Notes: generated from the letters alone by a model not told the origin. 64,000 nt of DNA from an uncultured Desulfobacter sp. (GCF_963677125.1 NZ_OY781882.1:4300501-4364500), one strand, 5' to 3'; positions 36,287-45,582 are shown, counted from the stretch's first letter. Made by a program: numbers and translations.

Positions 36287-37834
36287 ATGGGAATTCGTTT
36301 GTTAACTATTTTAATCAGCACAATAATGGTTTTCTTCGGATCAGTCGTTTTGGCAAAAGAGCCGGACACCCAAATCAGCAAAAAAGTTATTGACGCGAAC
36401 TGTGATTTTTCAACCCGGCTTTACAAGCAATTGGCCGCTGAAAATTCAGGGAACCTTTTTTTTTCTCCATATTCCATTGCCGGTGCCCTCACCATGGCTG
36501 CTGAAGGAGCCCGTGGAGAAACAGCTGAGCAAATGATTAAAACCCTTGGATTGGATTTTATGGGACTGGGTGGGGGAGATAAAGAACGGTCAGATGCTCC
36601 TGATTTATCAAGGGTTCACGAATCCATGGCACGGATTTGTGACAGGCTGACCAACGAGGACCTCCGTGAGATAAGTAAAATCAGATCTGAGATTGCAACG
36701 CTGAAGCTGGAAATGAAGCGCCTGGAAAAAGAATACGAAGCTCTTATAAAGCAGGACAAATGGAAAGAGGCCAATCCATTGATGGAAGACATAAACAGGA
36801 TCGCAAAGAAGATAAACATTCTTTTTACCCGGATTGACCAGTATGAAATCCGGGTGGCCAACGCCCTGTGGGTCGAAAATAGTTATCCCCTGAAAAAAGC
36901 CTACCTTCAGATGATAAACCGCTACTACCAAACCGGTGGCGCATTCCAGGTTGATTTTATTAACGCATTTGAAACCGCCCGGGAACAGATTAACCTTTGG
37001 GTTGAACATCAGACACATAACAGGATCAAAAATTTGGTTCCCCTGGGAGGCGTGAATGCGCTCACGCGGCTTGTATTGACAAATGCCGTCTATTTTAAAG
37101 GAGAATGGGCAACCCCTTTTTATGAAGGATCTACGGAATCAGAAGATTTTACCCTTGCTGATGGTAATAAAATCAAAGTACCAATGATGCATGAATATAA
37201 AATTGAGTCTGCCCGGTACGGCGCATTCAATGCAGATGGATCGGTTTTTCCAACGCCTGAATTTATAGACCGGGAAGAGCCGGTTAAAAGAGTGTATCCT
37301 GATGAAAGCGGATTCGCGGTGCTGGAGCTGCCATACAAAGGCAATGAAATTGCCATGGTTGTCCTTGCGCCAAACAGACATGATGGTCTTGTAACCATTG
37401 AAAAGCAACTAAGTTCAAAAAAACTGGAACAGTGGTTGAATAGTCTAGAGACCAGAAAAACAACTGTGTTTCTGCCGAAATTCAAGCTGGATCAAGATTG
37501 GCGGCTTAAAAAAATACTCCAGGATCTGGGAATTGTTAGGGCATTTCAAGATCCTTCCAATGCAAATGGTGCCCAGTTCCAGGGTATGACGGTTGGTGAT
37601 GACCCGGCACAACAGCTTTATCTTTCCGAGGTGCTTCATAAATCCTTTATAGAAGTCAACGAAAAGGGAACCGAAGCCGCTGCCGTCACAGCTGTGCGCG
37701 CATTATGTGGGGCTGCACCTCGATTGTTGATTCCATTTGTGCCGGAATTCAAAGCGAACAACCCTTTTATTTTCCTGATTCAGGAACGGTCATCCGGCCT
37801 GATCCTTTTTATGGGAAAATTAGCGAATCCATAA
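36287..37834 (+). CDS. Secreted serpin with an inserted coiled-coil segment
   Basis: Protein of 515 aa with an N-terminal signal peptide (hydrophobic 4-20, cleavage near VLAKEPD). The serpin fold is clear: NLFFSPYSIAGALTMAAEGA, VLTNAVYFKGEW, FAVLELPYKGNEIAMVVLAP, and the hinge of the reactive loop KGTEAAAVTAV (about 460-470). An alanine-rich hinge like this marks inhibitory serpins, which trap serine and some cysteine proteases. It is about 100 aa longer than usual because of a charged coiled coil (about 118-190: DLREISKIRSEIATLKLEM). GAGGGGGAG precedes the ATG. It lies 140 bp after the zinc-cluster gene and 63 bp before the CHAP gene. Confidence 0.92.
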   Translation: MGIRLLTILISTIMVFFGSVVLAKEPDTQISKKVIDANCDFSTRLYKQLAAENSGNLFFSPYSIAGALTMAAEGARGETAEQMIKTLGLDFMGLGGGDKERSDAPDLSRVHESMARICDRLTNEDLREISKIRSEIATLKLEMKRLEKEYEALIKQDKWKEANPLMEDINRIAKKINILFTRIDQYEIRVANALWVENSYPLKKAYLQMINRYYQTGGAFQVDFINAFETAREQINLWVEHQTHNRIKNLVPLGGVNALTRLVLTNAVYFKGEWATPFYEGSTESEDFTLADGNKIKVPMMHEYKIESARYGAFNADGSVFPTPEFIDREEPVKRVYPDESGFAVLELPYKGNEIAMVVLAPNRHDGLVTIEKQLSSKKLEQWLNSLETRKTTVFLPKFKLDQDWRLKKILQDLGIVRAFQDPSNANGAQFQGMTVGDDPAQQLYLSEVLHKSFIEVNEKGTEAAAVTAVRALCGAAPRLLIPFVPEFKANNPFIFLIQERSSGLILFMGKLANP

Positions 37835-37897
37835 AGAAAATTCAAAATGCAATTAAAACCGGTTGATCAACCGGTGTTCCTACCGCTAAAGGGGACT

Positions 37898-38545
37898 ATG
37901 AGTATAAAATTCAATCCACGATCCATGAGCCGGTCCCGCTTTGTCCGGAGGCTTTTGGTTGCGCTTGCAATGATAACCATCGTTTTGCTGCTCCTTTTCT
38001 GCTGGTGGGCCGTAACGCACTTGAACCTGAATCCGTGCTATCGGGTTGGACAGGAAGTGGACCACCTGAACGGCGTAACCGTTTTTTATAATGGGGGTGT
38101 CGGGCATAGCTCCGGAAGAAACCTGTCTCCTGATAGGTACAACTTGGGAATCAAATATCAATGTGTGGAGTTTGTAAAACGCTATTACTACGATCACTTG
38201 AATCACAAGATGTCCGACTCGTATGGTCACGCAAAACAGTTCTTTGACCCGAAATTAGCCGATGGAGCGCTTAACACGCACCGAGACTTGCTACAATACA
38301 TTAACGGTGGCGAATCGAAGCCTCGTCCTGATGATTTACTTGTATTTGGGCCATCGCTACTGAATCGATATGGTCACGTGGCGATCGTCTCGCAAGTGAC
38401 CGACTCAGACCTTGAAGTGGTGCAGCAGAATCCGGGGCCATTCGGCTCGTCACGAGTCAAACTCTCGCTTGTATCGACTGGTACGCACTGGCGATGCGCG
38501 AACCGACGGGTTTTGGGTTGGCTGCGGAAAGGCCCCAACGAATAA
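37898..38545 (+). CDS. Membrane-anchored CHAP-domain hydrolase
   Basis: Protein of about 215 aa starting MSIKFNPRSMSRSRF. This start, with AAAGGGG 4 nt upstream, is preferred over an ATG 51 nt earlier. One membrane helix lies at about 20-42 (VALAMITIVLLLLFCWW). The rest is an extracytoplasmic CHAP domain with C89 (KYQCVEFVKRYYYD) and H160 (YGHVAIVSQ), the expected catalytic pair for an amidase or endopeptidase acting on peptidoglycan or glutathionylspermidine-type bonds. It follows the serpin gene by 63 bp on the same strand, so a shared transcript is likely. Confidence 0.85.
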   Translation: MSIKFNPRSMSRSRFVRRLLVALAMITIVLLLLFCWWAVTHLNLNPCYRVGQEVDHLNGVTVFYNGGVGHSSGRNLSPDRYNLGIKYQCVEFVKRYYYDHLNHKMSDSYGHAKQFFDPKLADGALNTHRDLLQYINGGESKPRPDDLLVFGPSLLNRYGHVAIVSQVTDSDLEVVQQNPGPFGSSRVKLSLVSTGTHWRCANRRVLGWLRKGPNE

Positions 38546-38787
38546 GGATATAGATCATGTGAGGAACGGACCACGAAGTTATCCGATTGTTGAACAAGCC
38601 CGGCCATGAACCAGGCAGTTGCAATCAAAAGCAGCATCTGTCAGATTGAGTGTAGCCTACACATTAAGTTGATGCTTCTTGTCAGCTTAAATCCAGATTT
38701 TTACATGTAATGGGAATTATTTTTTCCCACCAGTCATCCGCAAAATCACCTGTCTGTCATCGGTTCAATGAAAGGATCTTACATGAA

Positions 38788-39249
38788 TCAACCATTATTC
38801 GAAACAGAACCGGTGCTTAACTCCCGGCGAAGGTCCATTAGCAGATATCCAAGCCTGTTGTCTCCAGAGCCTTCTCTGGAACCGCCCCAATATTTGTCGG
38901 TTGCGGACAGGTGAACCAGTTCTGCCGCTTTGGTTGACATCAGCAAGCGACCTAACCATGCATTTTGGGTGAACTTTGCAATTAGAGCTTTCTTCATGAT
39001 ATTAAATTTAACATTATCCCAATCTTTTCGAATACGATCTGAATTTTTATTTGCCCATTGTTTGGTTTTAACGGGGCGTTTAAGATCCCAGATAATTCCT
39101 TCTAATTCGGTTCCGGCAAATTTCTGTGCCTGATAATAATGCTCAACGCTTTTCCATTCTTTGCCGTCTAATTCAAATGAATATTGGTAAAAATTTGAAA
39201 ATTCAGAATATCTGCGGCTCCTGGATTTAAAATAGATTGTCGGTTCCAT
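38788..39249 (-). CDS. NADAR-family protein (YbiA-like N-glycosidase fold)
   Basis: Protein of 153 aa matching the NADAR/YbiA family: FSNFYQYSFELDGKEWKSVE, HYYQAQKFAGTELE, WGGSREGSGDNRLGYLLMDL. Members cleave N-glycosidic bonds in riboflavin-pathway intermediates or ADP-ribosylated substrates. They often occur in NAD/ADP-ribose conflict systems. It is a single gene in opposite orientation to the rest of the island and lies between the CHAP gene and the intact uvrA. A typical ribosome-binding site (AGGAGG within GAGGCTTA context) is only partial here. Confidence 0.88.
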   Translation of the reverse strand: MEPTIYFKSRSRRYSEFSNFYQYSFELDGKEWKSVEHYYQAQKFAGTELEGIIWDLKRPVKTKQWANKNSDRIRKDWDNVKFNIMKKALIAKFTQNAWLGRLLMSTKAAELVHLSATDKYWGGSREGSGDNRLGYLLMDLRRELSTGSVSNNG

Positions 39250-39588
39250 TGATGTATAAGCCTCCTTATAGAAATTGAGGTTAAATCAGTCGCTTTTAAA
39301 TTCTAAGAGGCGTTAGTACAATAAAATCTATCAGGTCTTTTTATTAATGATGCGCTTTGTATTCAAGTGGCTCAAGAGCGTCTTAAATCACTGGGATGAT
39401 AACAATTCCGTCGGCACCTTTTATTCTTCTGGATATAGCCTTGTGAACATCAGCCAGAACAAACAAGCTCAAATGCTCGGTGGGTTCTTAATCCACAGAG
39501 CATTTGAGCTTTGAAGCGGTCTGACAAACAACATATGAATTTTCTCTGATCACAATTTTTTTTTCGTACTGAAAAAGAATGTAACCTA
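39250..39588. other. Island/uvrA boundary spacer
   Basis: No intact gene. It contains the terminator of uvrA (39466-39510). On the minus strand just below it, a short frame (about 39390-39508) reads SLFVLADVHKAISRRIKGAD then GIVIIPVI and stops. This may be a leftover gene end. The promoter of the NADAR gene should be in the lower part. Confidence 0.35.
39466..39510 (-). terminator. Terminator of intact uvrA
   Basis: Inverted repeat with 13-bp perfect outer arms (AGCTCAAATGCTC and complement) and an inner, partly paired extension. It lies about 80 nt downstream of the uvrA stop on the minus strand, with a moderately T-rich tail (TTGTTT). It shares the CTCAAATGC base and the following GAAxCGGTCTGACA with the hairpin at 21331-21371. 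Both therefore descend from one uvrA terminator. Confidence 0.65.
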
Positions 39589-40767
39589 TCAAGCCGGATT
39601 GTAATTGCCTGGTTTAAGGATGGAGATTAAGTACTGTCCAGTGTAGCTACTCGAATTTTTAGTCACCTCCTCCGGCGGACCGGCTGCCACAATTCGGCCC
39701 CCGCCGCTGCCACCCTCGGGGCCAATGTCCATAATCCAGTCCGCGGTTTTGATCACATCCAGGTTATGCTCAATGATGACCACGGTGTTACCGGCATGGG
39801 TGAGGCGCTGGAGCACCTGAAGGAGCATGCGGATATCCTGGAAATGCAGCCCGGTGGTGGGCTCGTCCAGGATATAAAGGGTGTCACCGGTGTCTTTCCG
39901 GGCAAGCTCACGGGCCAGTTTGATCCGCTGGGCCTCGCCGCCGGAGAGGGTCGTGGCGGCCTGGCCCAGTTTGATATATGAGAGTCCCACATCCACCAGC
40001 GTGTCCAGAATTCGGGTGATCTTGGGATGGGCGTCAAACAGCTCCCTGGCCTGCACTACGGAGAGATCCAATATATCGGCAATGGAGTGGTCCTTGTACT
40101 TGATTTCCAGGGTTGATTTGTTGAACCGTTTGCCGTGGCAGACATCACAGGGCACAAACACGTCGGCTAAAAAGTGCATCTCCACCTTGATGTATCCGTC
40201 CCCATGGCAGGCCTCGCACCGGCCGCCTTTGACATTAAAGGAGTACCTCCCTTTTTTATATCCCCGGGACTGGGATTCGGGCAGCATGGCAAACAGGTCC
40301 CGGATGGGGTCAAACAGCTTGGTATATGTGGCCGGATTACTGCGTGGGGTCCGGCCAATGGGTTTCTGGTCAATGTTGATGACTTTATTAATATGGGACA
40401 GGCCGGTAATTTTTTTATGTTTTCCAACGCTCATCTGGGATTTGTGCAGTTTTACCGCCAGGGCCGGGTAGAGGATCTGGTTGATCAAAGTGGATTTACC
40501 CGCCCCGGACACGCCGGTTACGGCTGTTAAAAGTCCCACAGGAATTTTTGCGGTGATATCGGCCAGGTTGTTTTCACATGCCCCATGGATGGTGAGCCAT
40601 TTATTGCCCATGGATTTGGGTGTTCTTCGATTTTCAGGTACGGAAATGGTCTCACGTCCGCTTAAAAATTGCCCAGTGAGAGAGACCGGATTTTTTCTGA
40701 TCTGTTCGGGTGTGCCCTGGGCCACAATTTCTCCACCCAGGTGGCCGGCACCCGGGCCGATATCCAC
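39589..40767 (-). repeat. Right direct repeat of the uvrA 3' segment
   Basis: The 3' portion of the intact uvrA gene, repeated in the same orientation at 21722-22900. Between the copies lie 16.7 kb of accessory genes. Confidence 0.9.
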
Positions 40768-42561
40768 AATCCAGTCCGAGGCTTCCATGGTCTCCTGGTC
40801 ATGCTCTACAATGAGCAGGGTGTTCCCGATATCCCGCAGATGCTTCAATGTGGACAGCAGCTTTATGTTGTCACGCTGGTGAAGGCCGATGGAGGGTTCA
40901 TCCAGAATATAAAGCACCCCGGTCAATTCAGACCCCACCTGGGAGGCCAGACGGATGCGCTGGGATTCCCCGCCGGACAGTGTGGGGCCGGATCGGTCCA
41001 AAGAGAGATAATCCAGGCCCACGTTCACCAGGAAGCCTAGACGATCCCGGATCTCTTTGAGCAGTTCAGCGGCAATAAGTCTTTTGCTGCCGGTCAACTC
41101 AAGGGAAGAGATAAAATGATAGGCCGCTTTTACGGTCATCTCAGTGACATCGATAATGGATTTTTCATTAATTCTGACATGCAGAATCTCATCCCGCAGC
41201 CGCCGCCCTTTACATGTCGGGCAGACAGCGGCAGTCATAAAATTGGTATAATACTTTTTCTGGTGTTCGGACTGGGTATTTCTGTACCGGCGCATCAGGG
41301 TGTGGATCAGGCCTTCGTGGGTGCGTGAAAAACTGCCCTGGATCTTTGAGGAGTTCCAGTTCACAGTCATTTGTTTATTCCCTGAGCCGTAGAGCAGCAT
41401 ATCCCGGTGCTTTTTAGGCAGCTTTTTCCAGGGGATATCGAAATCAATCCCCCATTGTTCTTCCATGGCCAGAAGCTGGCCCTTGCCCCAGGAATTTTCA
41501 TTGTTGAACCGTGGACTCTTGATGAAATAGTTTTTCCAGGGGACCACCGCACCCTCACGGATGGATAGATTGGGATCCGGCACCACCTTATCCGGGTCAA
41601 TGGCCAACAAGGTGCCGATGCCGTTGCAGTCCGGGCACATGCCCAAAGGTGAGTTAAAAGAAAAAATCTGGGGGGTAAGCTCGGGATAGGCAATGCCGCA
41701 ACAGGAACGGGCTTCACTCATTTTCAGGTCTTCTCTGCCCACCATGTGGACAATGAGCTGACCTGCGCCTAGCTTAAGGGCAGCTTCCACCGAATCTGTG
41801 AGCCGTTTTTCAAACACACCGTCGGATTTTACCACTAGCCGGTCAATGACCACCTCAATGTGGTGTTTTTTGTTGCGGGCCAAGGTTTGAACATTTTCAA
41901 GATCCTGAACCACCCCGTCCACCCGAACCCTTGCATAGCCCTCTTTTTTGAGCTCTTCAAGGCGCTCCCGGTGTTCCCCTTTGCGGTTTTCCACAATGGG
42001 TGCCAGAATCAGGATCTTAGACCCGTCAGGCAGATCCATAATCTGGGAGACCATGGCCTGGGCATGTCCCCGGCCCACCTTTTTCCCGCATTTATAACAG
42101 TATTGGGTTCCCACCCGGGCAAAAAGCACCCGCAGGTAGTCGTAAATTTCTGTGATGGTCCCCACGGTGGACCGTGGGTTTTTGGAGGCGGCCTTCTGTT
42201 CAATAGCAATGGTGGGGGAGAGACCCCGGATGGTCTCGTAGCGCGGTTTTTCCATCTGTCCGATGAACTGACGGGCATAGGAGGACAAGGACTCCACATA
42301 CCGGCGTTGGCCTTCGGCGAAAATAGTATCAAAAGCCAGGCTGGACTTGCCTGACCCGGAGACCCCCGTCACCACCACCAGCTTTTTTTTGGGGATCTCT
42401 ACATCAATATTTTTAAGATTATGTTCCTTGGCGCCCCGGACAATGATCCGGTCCAGCTCTTTGGACCGTGAATCATCTTCAATGGGGTGCAGGGGTGTCA
42501 GGGTAGCAGCATCATAATTATCAGCTGTCTGGGTTACAGCGGCAGCACTATTTTTTTTCAT
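39589..42561 (-). CDS. uvrA: Excinuclease ABC subunit UvrA
   Basis: Protein of 990 aa, with a short N-terminal extension relative to the usual 940 aa. UvrA is the damage-recognition ATPase of nucleotide excision repair and loads UvrB. Both ABC modules are complete: first Walker A GVSGSGKSS with LSGGESQRIRL and ILDEPSIGLH; second GVSGAGKST with LSGGEAQRIKL and ILDEPTTGLH. The zinc modules CYKCGKK, CPTCKGRR and CEACHGDG...CDVCHGK are intact. It is transcribed divergently from the radical SAM gene. Its 3' part is duplicated as a truncated copy beyond the island. Confidence 0.97.
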   Translation of the reverse strand: MKKNSAAAVTQTADNYDAATLTPLHPIEDDSRSKELDRIIVRGAKEHNLKNIDVEIPKKKLVVVTGVSGSGKSSLAFDTIFAEGQRRYVESLSSYARQFIGQMEKPRYETIRGLSPTIAIEQKAASKNPRSTVGTITEIYDYLRVLFARVGTQYCYKCGKKVGRGHAQAMVSQIMDLPDGSKILILAPIVENRKGEHRERLEELKKEGYARVRVDGVVQDLENVQTLARNKKHHIEVVIDRLVVKSDGVFEKRLTDSVEAALKLGAGQLIVHMVGREDLKMSEARSCCGIAYPELTPQIFSFNSPLGMCPDCNGIGTLLAIDPDKVVPDPNLSIREGAVVPWKNYFIKSPRFNNENSWGKGQLLAMEEQWGIDFDIPWKKLPKKHRDMLLYGSGNKQMTVNWNSSKIQGSFSRTHEGLIHTLMRRYRNTQSEHQKKYYTNFMTAAVCPTCKGRRLRDEILHVRINEKSIIDVTEMTVKAAYHFISSLELTGSKRLIAAELLKEIRDRLGFLVNVGLDYLSLDRSGPTLSGGESQRIRLASQVGSELTGVLYILDEPSIGLHQRDNIKLLSTLKHLRDIGNTLLIVEHDQETMEASDWIVDIGPGAGHLGGEIVAQGTPEQIRKNPVSLTGQFLSGRETISVPENRRTPKSMGNKWLTIHGACENNLADITAKIPVGLLTAVTGVSGAGKSTLINQILYPALAVKLHKSQMSVGKHKKITGLSHINKVINIDQKPIGRTPRSNPATYTKLFDPIRDLFAMLPESQSRGYKKGRYSFNVKGGRCEACHGDGYIKVEMHFLADVFVPCDVCHGKRFNKSTLEIKYKDHSIADILDLSVVQARELFDAHPKITRILDTLVDVGLSYIKLGQAATTLSGGEAQRIKLARELARKDTGDTLYILDEPTTGLHFQDIRMLLQVLQRLTHAGNTVVIIEHNLDVIKTADWIMDIGPEGGSGGGRIVAAGPPEEVTKNSSSYTGQYLISILKPGNYNPA

Positions 42562-42745
42562 GGGTCACCAGGTTTGTTTTTAGGTTACCCTAACAACGAT
42601 AATCACCCGCTTTGAAAAGTAAAGTCCGGTAACAGGATCTTAATCAACGCCGGATTATTCAGTTATTAACCCTATCCTTTGCAATGGGTTGACTTCCGGG
42701 ATCTGATTCGCATTCTATAATAGACGACAATATAAAAAGGATGTG

Positions 42746-43795
42746 ATGATGAGCCGAGACTACCCGTTTGAAATAGGTGTATACCGACCGCCCAGTGAAG
42801 GGGGCAGCGCGTCCCTGCTGGTTCGTTTTACCCGGAACTGCCCGTGGAACCACTGCACCTTTTGTACGATGTATAAAGGAAAAAAGTTTAACCTGAGACC
42901 CCTGGAAGAAATTAAAGCCGACGTCAATGCCATGGCAAGCCTTGTGGTTGATCTCCAGGCCGAATCAAAAGCCCTGGGGCACGGGGGGCAGGTCACCCGG
43001 GACGCCATTCTGGCATTGCTTGAAAAAGCTCCGAGCTTAAACCAGCATCCGGGTGCGGACATGCTCATCCAGTGGATGGCTGTCGGTGGAAAGACCGCCT
43101 TCATACAGGACGGCAACTCCATGATCATGCCGCCCCAGGATCTGATTGCAGCATTGACTCATCTTAAAGAAACCTTTCCTTCCATCGAAAGAATCACCAC
43201 CTATGCCAGGGCCCGAACCCTGGCCCAGCGATCCCTTGAGGATCTGAAGGCCATACGCGCAGCAGGTCTTGACCGCCTCCACCTGGGCCTTGAAACCGGA
43301 GATGATGCCCTGCTCAAGCAGATTAAAAAGGGGGTAACGGCAGACGGCCATATTGAAGGGGGTAAAAAGGCCATGGAAGCCGGCTTTCAGGTATCGGAAT
43401 ACTGGATGCCCGGCCTTGGGGGCAAGGAGATGACAGATCAGCACGCCGAAAATACCGCCCGGGTGCTCAGTGAGGTCAATCCCCATTATATCCGGTCCCG
43501 GCCCTTCAGGCCTGCACCCGGCTCCCCGATGTTTGACCAGATCAACCAGGGGCAGATCACCCTGCTGGATCCCAGAGAGCAGTTACTTGAACTGCGACAG
43601 ATGATCCGGAACCTGGATGTAACATCCAAGGTTTGTTTTGACCACATGGGTAACTACTGGCGCACAGCATCAGGCGACCTGGTCCTCCACCATGAATATG
43701 AAGGATATCAGTTCCCGGATGAAAAACAGACGGTCCTGGACCGCATTGAACTGGGCCTTGCTTTTAAACAGGCACCTGCCCAGTTTATTCTATAG
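42746..43795 (+). CDS. Radical SAM protein
   Basis: Protein of about 349 aa. The N-terminus carries a radical-SAM cluster motif of the form C-x4-C-x2-C (RNCPWNHCTFCTMYKG), which binds a [4Fe-4S] cluster and S-adenosylmethionine. Other family elements are LHLGLETGDDALLKQIKKG and the glycine-rich MPGLGGKEMT. It resembles the uncharacterised Elp3/coproporphyrinogen-oxidase-like radical SAM proteins of anaerobes. The substrate is unknown. AAAAAGG precedes alternative in-frame starts at 42743 (GTG), 42746 and 42749, so the exact start is uncertain by two codons. Confidence 0.88.
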   Translation: MMSRDYPFEIGVYRPPSEGGSASLLVRFTRNCPWNHCTFCTMYKGKKFNLRPLEEIKADVNAMASLVVDLQAESKALGHGGQVTRDAILALLEKAPSLNQHPGADMLIQWMAVGGKTAFIQDGNSMIMPPQDLIAALTHLKETFPSIERITTYARARTLAQRSLEDLKAIRAAGLDRLHLGLETGDDALLKQIKKGVTADGHIEGGKKAMEAGFQVSEYWMPGLGGKEMTDQHAENTARVLSEVNPHYIRSRPFRPAPGSPMFDQINQGQITLLDPREQLLELRQMIRNLDVTSKVCFDHMGNYWRTASGDLVLHHEYEGYQFPDEKQTVLDRIELGLAFKQAPAQFIL

Positions 43796-43968
43796 TCCTT
43801 GATGTCAAATTTGAACTGGTTTTTCGTTTTATTATAAAGTTAGCTTTGATGTGCTTTTATTAGACCACTAAGATGGGGGAGCAAGTTCAAAAAATCAAGA
43901 TATTGAGAAAGGTTACGGAGTATTGTAAAATTATTTCATGATTTTTTAATCCAAACCAGGAGAAAGAA

Positions 43969-44559
43969 ATGACCGCGCAACCTCAAGAAAAAAAGAGAAT
44001 GACATCGGCAGAATACCTGGCAATGGAGCGAAGCGCCCTGAATATCAAACATGAATATTTTGATGGTGAAATATTTGCCATGGTTGGGGCCAAAGTTAAT
44101 CATATTCGTGTTAATGCTAATCTTACAAGAAAAATAGGGAATCAATTTGAAACCAACAAATCCCCTTGTGAGGTTCTTCCCAACGATATGCGAGTAAAAA
44201 TTGAAACGGGTTATGTTTACCCCGATATTGTAATTCATTGTGGTAAAGCTGAATTTGAGGACAATGAATTCGATACGTTGACAAATCCGATTGTCATTTT
44301 AGAAATTCTTTCAGAATCGACAGAGGCTTTTGATAGGGGCAAAAAATTTGGCTTTTACCAGGCACTTCCAACACTTAAAGAATACATCCTTGTTTCTCAA
44401 GATGAATATCAAGTTGAGCAGTTTACACGCAGTAATAATGGTAAATGGGAATATCAATCCTATAAGAGTATAGATCAAGTTTTAAAAATCGAATCGGTTA
44501 ATTGTGAATTGCCACTGTCTGAAATTTATTGGAACATTGATTTTGAAAAAAAAGATTAA
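43969..44559 (+). CDS. Uma2-family PD-(D/E)xK nuclease-like protein
   Basis: Protein of 196 aa. Family features are MTSAEYLAMERSALNIKHEY at the start, YFDGEIFAMVGA, LPNDMRVKIE, the catalytic-type YPDIVIHCG and ILEILSEST. A C-terminal KEYILVSQDEYQVEQFTR completes the domain. Uma2 (DUF820) proteins are widespread in cyanobacteria and many environmental bacteria, often in many copies and with mobile behaviour. Their biological role is not settled. AGGAGA lies 7 nt before the ATG. It stands alone between two spacers. Confidence 0.85.
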   Translation: MTAQPQEKKRMTSAEYLAMERSALNIKHEYFDGEIFAMVGAKVNHIRVNANLTRKIGNQFETNKSPCEVLPNDMRVKIETGYVYPDIVIHCGKAEFEDNEFDTLTNPIVILEILSESTEAFDRGKKFGFYQALPTLKEYILVSQDEYQVEQFTRSNNGKWEYQSYKSIDQVLKIESVNCELPLSEIYWNIDFEKKD

Positions 44560-44902
44560 TGAAAAGCCGGCTCCTACCCCACCTTTTTACATCTTCATAT
44601 GATTCCCTGCTTTATTTGTAATGTTTCCCATGATGGCTTTTTACAAGTTAGATCTTTAAATTACTGTGACCTTCGGCATGTAAAAAATTTACCAAAATGC
44701 GGTGAAATTGATAAATAAAAAGCCTTAAGCAGAGTATATTTTTTTTCTTTCATAAAACATAAAATTCGCAAGAGTGTCTATGCTTGACCCTTGATAAAAG
44801 TCATTTTTTGATGCAAAAAATGATAATTATTCGCTTGATTAAATCAATCGATTGAATTATCTTTTTTGTAAGATGTGTTAAAAGTTCAAATAGGGAGGCA
44901 TT
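44560..44902. other. Spacer upstream of the cecR-like operon
   Basis: 343 bp without a recognised gene. The last 110 bp are strongly AT-rich and hold the palindromes described separately. Upstream of that I see nothing specific. Confidence 0.4.
44802..44855 (+). promoter_or_regulatory. Candidate operator of the TetR-type regulator
   Basis: Three dyads lie 50-100 bp before the regulator's start. They are CATTTTTTG-ATG-CAAAAAATG (44802-44822), TTGATTAAATCAA (44835-44847) and, overlapping it, TCAATCGATTGA (44844-44855). TetR regulators usually bind such palindromes in their own promoter. The assignment is inferred from position only. Confidence 0.45.
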
Positions 44903-45565
44903 GTGACAAAAAAAGATAATACACCAGAACCCGGGACCAAAGAGCGGTTACTTGAAGCCGCCATCGACGTATTCGGCAGGCACGGCTTTGATTCGGCCAC
45001 CACCCGGATGATTGCCAAAGCAGGCAACGTCAACATTGCCGCCATTCCCTATTATTTCGGCGGCAAGGGTGGTCTTTACCAGGCTGCCATTAACCATATT
45101 GCCGACCATATCAAAAATGAAGCCGGGGATCTGTTCGAACGAATTGACGGGATGACCTTCAACCAGGAAGACGGTCCCCAGCAGGCCCGGGAATTGATCC
45201 AGGCCGTTCTTGAACGATTCATTAATTTTATTGTCGGTTCGGAACAAGGCCCACGGTTTTCCAGGATCATCCTGCGGGAGCAGATGTTCCCAAGTCCTGC
45301 CTATGACACTATTTTTGAAGGGTTCCTCAAACCGATACTCCATGCATTATCCACGTTGATTATGGCGGCATCCGGAGAATCTGATCCCAGGCAGGCAACA
45401 TTCAAAGCCATGACGCTTATGGGCCAGGTGATCATTTTCCGGGTGGCCCGGGAGACCATTGTTCGGGGGCTCGATCTTGACGGCTATTCCCCGGAAGAAC
45501 TGGAAGAAATCCGCCGGGTGGTTGTAGCCAATGCCCTGGCAATTACTGCAACACCAACCGAATAG
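44903..45565 (+). CDS. cecR: TetR/CecR-type transcriptional regulator
   Basis: Protein of 220 aa. N-terminal TetR helix-turn-helix (RLLEAAIDVFGRHGFDSATT, IPYYFGGKGGLYQAAINH) and a C-terminal ligand domain of the CecR/YbiH type (ILREQMFPSPAYDTIFEGFL). It starts at GTG with GGGAGG 7 nt upstream. In E. coli CecR represses a ybhGFSR operon encoding a drug-sensitivity ABC transporter. The same gene order follows here (17-bp gap), which supports the name. It probably represses its own operon through the upstream palindromes. Confidence 0.85.
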   Translation: MTKKDNTPEPGTKERLLEAAIDVFGRHGFDSATTRMIAKAGNVNIAAIPYYFGGKGGLYQAAINHIADHIKNEAGDLFERIDGMTFNQEDGPQQARELIQAVLERFINFIVGSEQGPRFSRIILREQMFPSPAYDTIFEGFLKPILHALSTLIMAASGESDPRQATFKAMTLMGQVIIFRVARETIVRGLDLDGYSPEELEEIRRVVVANALAITATPTE

Positions 45566-45582
45566 GTCATAAGGAAAAAATT

